A program made the translations under genes and the position numbers. Under the pieces are notes generated by a model that worked only from the letters and a program-made list of their open reading frames with translations, was not told the DNA's origin and made no database searches. A stretch of 5,080 nucleotides of DNA, from the NCBI GenBank assembly GCA_030045215.1, contig JASIBJ010000826.1, positions 1-5,080 of the forward strand. Direction: 5' to 3'. This DNA comes from Streptosporangiaceae bacterium (GTDB lineage: Bacteria > Actinomycetota > Actinomycetes > Streptosporangiales > Streptosporangiaceae). This document shows, in pieces, positions 1-5,080 of the stretch (position 1 is its first letter; the number at the start of each line of letters is the position of its first letter).

Positions 1-271
1 GCACATCTTGAGGGGAACGGGCTCGGGTCCGATCGCGGCCTTCTGCGACGCGCTCTCGGCGATAGATCTCGGTCTGGGCGGAGTACCAGTGCGCGTGCTC
101 GATTACGCCGAGCACGCCCTCACCCCGGGGCGGGATGCGGAGGCCGCGGCCTACCTGGAGATCCAGGTCGGGGAGCGGGTGCTCTGGGGAGCCGGGATCA
201 GCTCGTCGATCACGATGGCCTCGCTGCACGGCGTGATCAGCGCGCTCAACCGGGCTTATCCGCGCCGGTAG
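1..271 (+). CDS. leuA: 2-isopropylmalate synthase, C-terminal end (partial, truncated by the window edge)
   Basis: This is the last ~89 codons of a gene that enters from the left; the frame is read from base 2 and ends at TAG 269-271. LeuA condenses acetyl-CoA with 2-oxoisovalerate in the first committed step of leucine synthesis in the cytosol. What is visible is the C-terminal regulatory (LeuA dimer) domain that binds leucine for feedback inhibition. Family hallmarks are GTGSGPIAAFCDAL near the left edge, then VRVLDYAEHAL, AAAYLEIQVG, and the ending WGAGISSSITMASLHGVISALNRA. This is the pattern of actinobacterial LeuA and lacks the tandem-repeat insertion I recall in the M. tuberculosis enzyme. 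The catalytic TIM barrel lies outside the window. Citramalate or homocitrate synthase share the fold, but the DYAEHAL and SITMASL segments favour LeuA. The 3' end overlaps the convergent SseB-family gene by 16 bp. Confidence 0.93.
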   Translation, partial: HILRGTGSGPIAAFCDALSAIDLGLGGVPVRVLDYAEHALTPGRDAEAAAYLEIQVGERVLWGAGISSSITMASLHGVISALNRAYPRR

Positions 272-1029
272 AAGGGCTCGGCGCGGGCGGCGATCCACTG
301 GTCGATCTGGTCGGGCTCGCTCTCGCCGGGGAACGTCACGTCGATGGGATACCCGGCGTCGTGCCTGGCCGCCTGGGCGGCCCGCTCCAGCGCCGTGACC
401 ACCGCGTCCGTGACCGCGGCGTCCGCCGGGTCATCCAGGGTGACCGAGATGATCATGCCCTCCCCGGAGAACCTGACCGACAGCCAGGCCGCCGAGGCCT
501 CGGCTGCCTGCGGGATGCCGGCCAGCGCGGCCCGGATCTCGGTGAGCAGGCGCTCGGGCGCGGCCGGCAGCGGGCCCAGGCTGACCCGGTCCTGGTCGCC
601 GGCCGACGCGTCGACCGCGAGGAAGCCCACGCCCGGCGGGTAGATCGGGACGCTCTGGGTCGCGCCGGCGTTCAGCGCGATGCCGACACCCGTCGGCAGC
701 AGCCTGGCCAGGTCGGCGGCCACAACTACGGCGTGCGGGATCTGGCCGGCCGAGGCGATGAGTAGCTCCGGCGAGGTGTAGGCGGGCACGAACTCGCTGC
801 CCAGGTAGGTGACGGTGGGCAGTTCGACCGCGCCGCTCACGGTCACGGCGGACCGGTCGTCGGGCAGCGGTAACCAGAGCCTGGCCGCCCTGAGGGTCTC
901 CAGCAGCTCCCCGATCTTGGTCGCATCCTGGGTGGCGGCGGTTAGCGCCCACTCGACTGTGTGTGCCGGGGGACCCGGTGGAGGTGTGGCAGTGTTGCTG
1001 TCGGTCGCGACGCCGATATCTAAGGGCAC
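256..1029 (-). CDS. SseB-family protein (SseB N-terminal and C-terminal domains)
   Basis: This 257-residue soluble protein starts at GTG 1029-1027 and stops at TAA 258-256. Residues ~1-25 are a Pro/Thr-rich low-complexity leader (TPPPGPP). Residues ~37-140 match the SseB N-terminal domain: GELLETLRAARLWLPL, LPTVTYLGSEFVPAYTSPELL, then LLPTGVGIALNAGATQSVPI, corresponding to the family's typical 'lP.ft..g...pvft..e.l' and 'l.lNPg' segments. Residues ~149-257 match the C-terminal domain and end in EPFYRRG. The biochemical role is unknown; the name comes from E. coli SseB (enhanced serine sensitivity), and this should be read as a family name only. The start is supported by a TACTAT box placed exactly for leaderless transcription. 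An alternative GTG 24 codons downstream (before EWALTAA) would remove only the Pro-rich leader. The frame stays open upstream to 1575, but that part is antisense to the VLRF1 gene and is not protein-like. Confidence 0.85.
   Translation of the reverse strand: MPLDIGVATDSNTATPPPGPPAHTVEWALTAATQDATKIGELLETLRAARLWLPLPDDRSAVTVSGAVELPTVTYLGSEFVPAYTSPELLIASAGQIPHAVVVAADLARLLPTGVGIALNAGATQSVPIYPPGVGFLAVDASAGDQDRVSLGPLPAAPERLLTEIRAALAGIPQAAEASAAWLSVRFSGEGMIISVTLDDPADAAVTDAVVTALERAAQAARHDAGYPIDVTFPGESEPDQIDQWIAARAEPFYRRG
260..286. terminator. Hairpin at the leuA/SseB-family convergent junction, possible bidirectional terminator
   Basis: CCGCGCCG (260-267) and CGGCGCGG (279-286) are a perfect 8-bp inverted repeat with an 11-nt loop. 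It straddles the leuA stop codon and the last codons of the opposing gene. There is no T-run on either side, so it is not a canonical intrinsic terminator. GC-rich hairpins without a U-tract are often proposed as terminators or 3'-end stabilisers in actinomycetes. In DNA this GC-rich, an 8-bp repeat can also arise by chance. Confidence 0.35.
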
Positions 1030-1042
1030 CTGACGGATAGTA
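1030..1042 (-). promoter_or_regulatory. -10 element of a leaderless promoter for the SseB-family gene
   Basis: Read on the minus strand, TACTAT (1042-1037) fits TANNNT and is followed by seven bases and then GTG at 1029. Transcription would start at or within a base of the start codon, so the mRNA would lack a 5' UTR. No Shine-Dalgarno sequence precedes the GTG, which agrees with leaderless translation, common in actinobacteria. I see no convincing -35 at 16-18 bp. Confidence 0.5.
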
Positions 1043-1049
1043 AAGGTTC

Positions 1050-1054
1050 GGAGG
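1050..1054 (+). promoter_or_regulatory. Ribosome binding site of the VLRF1-type hydrolase
   Basis: GGAGG ends 9 bp before GTG 1064. It fixes this GTG as the start and leaves room only for a very short 5' UTR between the divergent start codons. Confidence 0.7.
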
Positions 1055-1063
1055 CTGTGCGTA

Positions 1064-1723
1064 GTGGCAAACGCGCCGAGCGCCGTGCGCTGGATCGAGG
1101 TTGACCCAGGCCGGATCGAGGGCTGGCTCGACTCGTTCGGTCGTAAGCACGGCGGCGCGCGCTCCGAACCAGGTCCTGAGGTCGTCATGATCCTGGCCGC
1201 CGACGGCTCGGTTGCCGAGTGCCACCCGCCGTTCCCGCCGCTGCCGGCCGGGAGCAGGGGAACGGGCGCGGAACTCGCCGCGCACGCGACCGCGCCGCGC
1301 ACCGTGGGAGTGCTGCTCGTGCGCCTCGGCGGATACGCCGCCGGCATTTTCACCGGGCCGGACGCCCGTCTGACGGCCTCGAAGGTCGGCAGCCGCCTTG
1401 TCCACGGCCGCAGCGCCGCCGGGGGCACGTCGCAGCACCGCTTCGCCCGGCGCAGGGAAAAGCAGGCGAATGAGGCGCTGGCGGCAGCCGCCGACAACGC
1501 CCTGCAGGTATTCGGCCAGTTCGCCGGCCGGCTCGACGCGGTCGTGCTCGGAGGGGACAAGCGCGCCATCGCCACGCTGCGTTCCGATGCGCGGCTTGAG
1601 CCCTATTTCGCGATCGCCGTGGACCGGTTCCTGACCGTCCCCGATCCGCGGCTGACCGTGCTCCGGGCCACACCGCGGGCGTTCCGGTCGATCCGGGTCC
1701 GCCTGACCGAGACGGCTGGCTAA
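1064..1723 (+). CDS. acVLRF1-type peptidyl-tRNA hydrolase (Vms1/ANKZF1-like release factor)
   Basis: This 219-residue protein matches, from memory, the actinobacterial branch of the VLRF1 family (Vms1-like release factor 1), whose eukaryotic members cleave peptidyl-tRNA on stalled 60S subunits in ribosome quality control. The core is residues ~106-135: SKVGSRLVHGRSAAG, then GGTSQ at 120-124 and RFARRR at 126-131. The GGxxQ-type loop with its conserved Gln124 corresponds to the catalytic loop that enters the peptidyl-transferase centre, analogous to GGQ of eRF1. N-terminal to it are VRWIEVDPGRIEGWLDSF (8-25), PPFPPLP (55-61) and VGVLLVRLGGYAAGIF (81-96). After it come DAVVLGGDKRAI and FLTVPDPRLTVLRATP, also family-like. 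No ankyrin or zinc-finger region is present, so it is the minimal bacterial form. It starts at GTG after a good GGAGG and ends at TAA. Substrate and role in bacteria are inferred from the family. Confidence 0.88.
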   Translation: MANAPSAVRWIEVDPGRIEGWLDSFGRKHGGARSEPGPEVVMILAADGSVAECHPPFPPLPAGSRGTGAELAAHATAPRTVGVLLVRLGGYAAGIFTGPDARLTASKVGSRLVHGRSAAGGTSQHRFARRREKQANEALAAAADNALQVFGQFAGRLDAVVLGGDKRAIATLRSDARLEPYFAIAVDRFLTVPDPRLTVLRATPRAFRSIRVRLTETAG

Positions 1724-1734
1724 GCCGGATCGGT
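1706..1734. terminator. Two-part hairpin over both stop codons, possible bidirectional terminator
   Basis: ACCGA (1706-1710) pairs with TCGGT (1730-1734), and CGGCT (1713-1717) pairs with AGCCG (1723-1727), closing a 5-nt loop. The two stems are separated by GA opposite GA, which in RNA can form tandem sheared G-A pairs and stack continuously. The structure spans the stops of the VLRF1 gene (TAA 1721-1723) and of the opposing oxidoreductase (TAG 1722-1720). On the minus strand the internal loop is UC opposite UC, so the plus-strand RNA should be the more stable. No U-run follows. Confidence 0.45.
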
Positions 1735-2115
1735 GAGCGTCAGCTCGAGGAACACGCGCTCGGCCGGGGCCGGCCCGCGGCGCAGCATCCGGCTGACCCG
1801 CCCCGACCACATGATCGCGCGCAGCTGCAGCCCGTACTTGGCCAGGAACAGCGGCCAGATCTCGGGCCGGTCGGCAAGAGCCACGACCTGCGCCCTGGCC
1901 GGCACCGCCGGGCCGGTGAGCTTGCCGCGGGCTGTGCACGGCGCGATGGTGACCTCGGGATTGCGGCGGATCCGCCTGGCCTTGCCGGTCTGCGCGCCGG
2001 TCCAGACGTAGAGCCGGCCGCCGCTGGCCGTGACCCAGACCGGCGTCGCGACCTGGCGGCCGTCGCGCCGGTAGGTGGTGATGCTGACGTACCGCTGCTG
2101 ACCGAGGTCTGCCAT
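1720..2115 (-). CDS. PPOX-class F420-dependent oxidoreductase (split beta-barrel, FDOR-B type)
   Basis: This 131-residue protein starts at ATG 2115-2113 and ends at TAG 1722-1720. It has the compact split beta-barrel of the pyridoxamine 5'-phosphate oxidase-like superfamily, in the actinobacterial F420 group. Diagnostic stretches are RYVSITTYRRDGRQVATPVWV (8-28), GGRLYVWTGAQTGKARRIRRNP (32-53), then VTIAPCTARGKLTGPAV (55-71). Lys45 and the Arg cluster 47-51 lie where the family binds the cofactor phosphate or glutamate tail. The C-terminal part has KYGLQLRAIMWSGRV, then the final strand VFLELTL. The length is normal. Such enzymes use deazaflavin F420 (some use flavin, or bind haem breakdown products) in the cytosol; the substrate here is unknown. 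No clear Shine-Dalgarno precedes the ATG. The gene tail overlaps the VLRF1 gene by 4 bp and faces away from the ABC-F gene. It is probably monocistronic. Confidence 0.9.
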   Translation of the reverse strand: MADLGQQRYVSITTYRRDGRQVATPVWVTASGGRLYVWTGAQTGKARRIRRNPEVTIAPCTARGKLTGPAVPARAQVVALADRPEIWPLFLAKYGLQLRAIMWSGRVSRMLRRGPAPAERVFLELTLTDPA

Positions 2116-2131
2116 GGCGCCATCATGCCGG

Positions 2132-2177
2132 AAATACGGTTGCCCGGCCTGGCCGTGGCTTGGGTAAAATTGCCCCG
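2132..2177 (+). promoter_or_regulatory. Probable ABC-F promoter with WhiB7-like upstream AT block
   Basis: TAAAAT (2165-2170) matches the -10 consensus at five of six positions. TTGCCC (2140-2145) is a plausible -35, though the 19-bp spacer is long. An AT block, AAATA (2132-2136), sits 3 bp upstream of the -35 in otherwise GC-rich DNA. WhiB7/WblC of actinobacteria is known to activate promoters through an AT-rich site just upstream of the -35, and I recall Rv1473, the apparent mycobacterial counterpart of the downstream gene, as a WhiB7-regulon member. Start of transcription would be about 2177. WhiB7 control here is inference. Confidence 0.45.
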
Positions 2178-2197
2178 TGCAACCTCTCCTGACGTGA
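2177..2197 (+). CDS. Possible six-codon leaderless leader peptide upstream of the ABC-F gene
   Basis: GTG CAA CCT CTC CTG ACG TGA would encode MQPLLT. Its GTG lies exactly six bases after TAAAAT, the geometry of a leaderless start codon at +1. It ends 74 bp before the ABC-F start. Several ABC-F resistance genes are controlled by ribosome stalling on short leader frames, which makes this placement suggestive. A frame this short is easily found by chance, and nothing but position supports it. Confidence 0.25.
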   Translation: MQPLLT

Positions 2198-2204
2198 CGC
2201 AGCC

Positions 2205-2232
2205 CCCCGTCCCAGGGGTGACCTCTGCCCTG
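2205..2232 (+). promoter_or_regulatory. Two mutually exclusive short hairpins in the ABC-F 5' leader
   Basis: CCCC (2205-2208) can pair with GGGG (2215-2218) over a 6-nt loop, or CAGGG (2213-2217) can pair with CCCTG (2228-2232) over a 10-nt loop; the two share bases 2215-2217. They lie between the possible leader frame and the ABC-F ribosome binding site. No U-run follows either, so any effect would more likely be on translation or factor-dependent termination. The stems are short and the evidence is thin. Confidence 0.2.
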
Positions 2233-2271
2233 CGCCCGAGCTGCATCGCTATCTGTCAGGAGTGACTTCCC

Positions 2272-3870
<1,599 letters not shown>

Positions 3871-3874
3871 CGGA

Positions 3875-3970
3875 ATGGCCAGGAAGACCGCCGCGAAAAA
3901 GAAAGATCTTTTTCGCGGGGAGTGGGTAGCCGATCACCCGCTAATGAGTGATCATGGCGAGATACGGTAG
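3875..3970 (+). CDS. Doubtful 31-codon small ORF after the ABC-F gene
   Basis: An ATG four bases after the ABC-F stop opens a 31-residue frame ending at TAG, with a Lys-rich start (MARKTAAKKKDLF) and an acidic end. Against it: many codons end in A or T (AAA, AAA, GAT, CTT, TTT, GTA, CTA, ATA), unlike every gene around it; there is no spaced Shine-Dalgarno; and the frame is explained in part by the inverted repeats inside it. I list it because the spacing after the ABC-F stop would suit translational coupling. It is probably not a gene. Confidence 0.15.
   Translation: MARKTAAKKKDLFRGEWVADHPLMSDHGEIR
3891..3918. repeat. Perfect 11-bp AT-centred inverted repeat downstream of the ABC-F gene
   Basis: CCGCGAAAAAG (3891-3901) and CTTTTTCGCGG (3908-3918) are exact reverse complements with a 6-nt loop, AAAGAT. 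It begins 20 bp after the ABC-F stop and ends 85 bp before the HTH gene. As RNA it would form a stable hairpin, but the T-run is inside the stem and GGAGTGGG follows, so it is not a standard intrinsic terminator. It may protect the ABC-F 3' end, terminate with Rho, or act as a DNA operator. Its AT-rich core is conspicuous in this genome. Confidence 0.6.
3929..3958. promoter_or_regulatory. Dyad GATCAC-N10-GTGATC upstream of the HTH gene
   Basis: GATCAC (3932-3937) and GTGATC (3948-3953) are exact inverted repeats 10 bp apart, extended by GCC (3929-3931) and GGC (3956-3958) with two unpaired bases. The size and spacing suit a dimeric helix-turn-helix regulator. A weak TANNNT box, TACGGT (3963-3968), lies just downstream, so the dyad could be an operator near a promoter for the HTH gene. 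It may equally be chance. Confidence 0.25.
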
Positions 3971-4003
3971 CGCAGCGCCAGTCAAGTTCACCGGGAGGAA
4001 CGC

Positions 4004-4225
4004 GTGACCGAGACTCTCAAGAAAGGCACCCGCGTCACCGGTGCCGACCGGACGAAGCTCGCCGGCGATCTGAAGAAGCGGTACACGGCCGGCGAGAGTA
4101 TTCGGTCGCTCGCGGCCTCGACCGGGCGCTCCTACGGTTTCATTCACCGCATCCTGAGCGAAAGCGGCGTCGCGCTGCGCGGCCGTGGCGGGGCCACCAG
4201 GGGAAGGGCCAAGTCAAAAGCCTGA
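4004..4225 (+). CDS. Small basic helix-turn-helix protein
   Basis: This 73-residue, Lys/Arg-rich protein starts at GTG with a strong GGGAGGA (3993-3999) 4 bp upstream and stops at TGA. Residues ~17-28 form a basic helix (TKLAGDLKKRYT). Residues ~29-56 are a resolvase-like helix-turn-helix: AGESIRSLAASTGRSYGFIHRILSESGV, given here by its key points Ile33, Leu36, Ala37, Gly41, Tyr44 and Val56. The tail (59-73) is basic and glycine-rich with two RGR triplets (59-61, 66-68), resembling the AT-hook-like RGR used by Lsr2 and WhiB7. There is no ligand or effector domain. I recognise it as a widespread actinobacterial small HTH family, and recall a small regulator (Rv1473A) beside Rv1473 in mycobacteria, so linkage with the ABC-F gene may be conserved. 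DNA target and function are unknown. Confidence 0.85.
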   Translation: MTETLKKGTRVTGADRTKLAGDLKKRYTAGESIRSLAASTGRSYGFIHRILSESGVALRGRGGATRGRAKSKA

Positions 4226-4237
4226 GCCAGCCTCGCA

Positions 4238-4278
4238 CCGCGGGGGGATTGGGGATCGTTCCCGCGGCAAGAACCGCG
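4238..4278 (+). promoter_or_regulatory. Two competing hairpins between the HTH and crotonase genes
   Basis: CCGCGGG (4238-4244) pairs perfectly with CCCGCGG (4261-4267) across a 16-nt G-rich loop. Alternatively CGCGG (4263-4267) pairs with CCGCG (4274-4278) across CAAGAA. The shared arm means only one can form. The pair begins 12 bp after the HTH stop and ends 57 bp before the crotonase start. No U-tract follows. It could terminate the HTH transcript without a U-run, or act as a leader switch for the next gene. I found no clear promoter in the rest of this 110-bp spacer. Confidence 0.35.
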
Positions 4279-4335
4279 CAGGAATGGCTGTCGTCCCTCT
4301 GGCAAGTGCCGTGCTGCCCAGTGGATCGGTGACTC

Positions 4336-5080
4336 ATGCCTGCTGACGAGAATGTCCTGCCAGCGGCCGGCCTGCGCTGGAGCCTGCAGGACCGCGTCGC
4401 CACCATCACGCTCAACCGCCCAGAGCGCCGCAACGCGATGACGCCCACGATGTGGTACGGGCTGGCCGAGATCGGCGGGAAGATACTCGAGGACGCGAGC
4501 ATCAGGGTGGTCGTGATCCGGGGCGAGGATCCGTCCTTTTGCGCGGGAATCGACCTGCGGATGTTCAGCCCGGAGGGCGCGCCGGGGGAGGACCGGGGCC
4601 CTGGCGTCGACGACCCCGGCTTCGGCGAGCATATCCGCGGCTACCAGGAGGGCTACCTGTGGCTGCGCGACGAGCGGATCGTCTCAATCGCCGCCGTCCA
4701 GGGACACGCGATCGGGGCCGGCTTCCAGCTCGCCCTGGCCTGCGACCTGCGGGTGCTTGCCGACAACGCCAGGCTGTGCATGAAGGAGCCGGCGCTCGGC
4801 CTGGTTCCCGACCTTACCGGCACCAAGCCGCTGGCGGAGATCGTCGGGCGGCCGCGCGCGATCGAGCTGTGCCTGACGGCCAGGACGGTCGACGCGGACG
4901 AGGCGCGCGAACTGCGGCTGGCCGAGTACGTCGTGCCGGCCGCCGACCTGGGCGCGAAGGTCGATGACCTGGCCCGCCAGCTGACCTCCACGGACGTCGC
5001 GGCGGCCAGGGCAACGAAGGCGCTGCTGGCCACGGCAGCGGCCAACTCCCTGGAAGAGCAGGCCGCCGCGGAGCGCGCGG
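4336..5080 (+). CDS. Enoyl-CoA hydratase/isomerase (crotonase) family protein, 3' end beyond the window
   Basis: An open frame of 248 complete codons runs to the right edge without a stop; most of the usual ~260-280 residues are present. Crotonases act on acyl-CoA thioesters in the cytosol. Landmarks are VATITLNRPERRNAM (21-35), the first oxyanion-hole segment SFCAGIDL (67-74) and the second GHAIGAGFQLALACDLRV (123-140), then KEPALGLVPDLTGT (150-163). Aligned by eye with rat mitochondrial hydratase, Glu151 fits catalytic Glu164, but the position of Glu144 is Gln131. One-glutamate crotonases are typical of enoyl-CoA isomerases and related enzymes, so a classical beta-oxidation hydratase is less likely. 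ATG 4336 is the first possible start, since an in-frame TGA lies at 4330-4332; GGTGA (4328-4332) is a weak ribosome site. I do not think it is EchA12, whose CAGxDL-region sequence I recall as different. Substrate unknown. Confidence 0.92.
   Translation, partial: MPADENVLPAAGLRWSLQDRVATITLNRPERRNAMTPTMWYGLAEIGGKILEDASIRVVVIRGEDPSFCAGIDLRMFSPEGAPGEDRGPGVDDPGFGEHIRGYQEGYLWLRDERIVSIAAVQGHAIGAGFQLALACDLRVLADNARLCMKEPALGLVPDLTGTKPLAEIVGRPRAIELCLTARTVDADEARELRLAEYVVPAADLGAKVDDLARQLTSTDVAAARATKALLATAAANSLEEQAAAERA

Noticed and set aside
1030..1575. Upstream extension of the SseB-family frame (439 residues in total)
   Set aside because: The extra part is antisense to the well-supported VLRF1 gene, is low in recognisable protein features, and the leaderless GTG at 1029 gives a family-length protein.
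431..1939. A 502-codon open frame on the minus strand
   Set aside because: It overlaps the SseB-family gene in another frame, is antisense to the VLRF1 gene and overlaps the F420 oxidoreductase. Its Arg/Ala/Gly-rich composition is typical of high-GC shadow frames.
3891..3918. Canonical Rho-independent terminator after the ABC-F gene
   Set aside because: The T-run lies inside the 3' arm and the hairpin is followed by GGAGTGGG rather than a U-tract, so I record it as an inverted repeat of uncertain function.
4189..4254. G-runs that might form a G-quadruplex
   Set aside because: Runs of G occur in two clusters separated by about 30 bp, and neither has four well-spaced runs with short loops.
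4284..4346. A 20-codon frame overlapping the crotonase start, as a possible leader peptide
   Set aside because: GGA touches the ATG without proper spacing, and nothing in the frame or its position suggests translation beyond a chance ATG.
4144..4967. Open frames on both strands across the crotonase gene
   Set aside because: They are alternative-frame shadows of the crotonase, which has clear family motifs and runs off the edge without a stop.

Overview
The window looks like chromosomal DNA of a high-GC actinomycete. Almost every codon in the real genes ends in G or C, GTG starts are common, and the gene set is typically actinobacterial: an F420-type PPOX oxidoreductase, an actinobacterial Vms1-like release factor and an ABC-F protein very like mycobacterial Rv1473. 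I cannot place it below phylum/class level. There are no RNA genes, CRISPR arrays, insertion sequences or other signs of mobile DNA. This is a compact housekeeping region, not an obvious accessory island.

Layout from left to right: the 3' end of leuA (+, to 271) converges with and overlaps by 16 bp an SseB-family gene (-, 256-1029). A 34-bp gap separates the SseB gene from a divergent gene for an acVLRF1-type peptidyl-tRNA hydrolase (+, 1064-1723). That gene overlaps by 4 bp a convergent small PPOX-class F420-dependent oxidoreductase (-, 1720-2115). A 156-bp divergent regulatory region then leads to an ABC-F ATPase (+, 2272-3870). After it come a 133-bp spacer with two dyad symmetries, a 73-residue basic helix-turn-helix protein (+, 4004-4225), a 110-bp spacer with two competing hairpins, and a crotonase-family gene (+, from 4336) that runs off the right edge with no stop codon.

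Two of the genes act on ribosomes: a GGxxQ-type peptidyl-tRNA hydrolase and an ABC-F factor. The likely theme is ribosome rescue and tolerance of ribosome stress, but shared function is an inference from proximity only. LeuA and the crotonase belong to leucine and acyl-CoA metabolism and have no evident link to it.

The best candidates for something under-described are regulatory. (1) The ABC-F promoter combines an AT-rich block, TTGCCC and TAAAAT in a WhiB7-like arrangement. It is followed at exact leaderless spacing by a six-codon reading frame and by two mutually exclusive short hairpins. (2) A perfect 11-bp AT-rich inverted repeat lies just upstream of the small HTH gene, whose protein carries two RGR motifs in its basic tail. 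(3) Both convergent gene junctions carry hairpins that include the stop codons.
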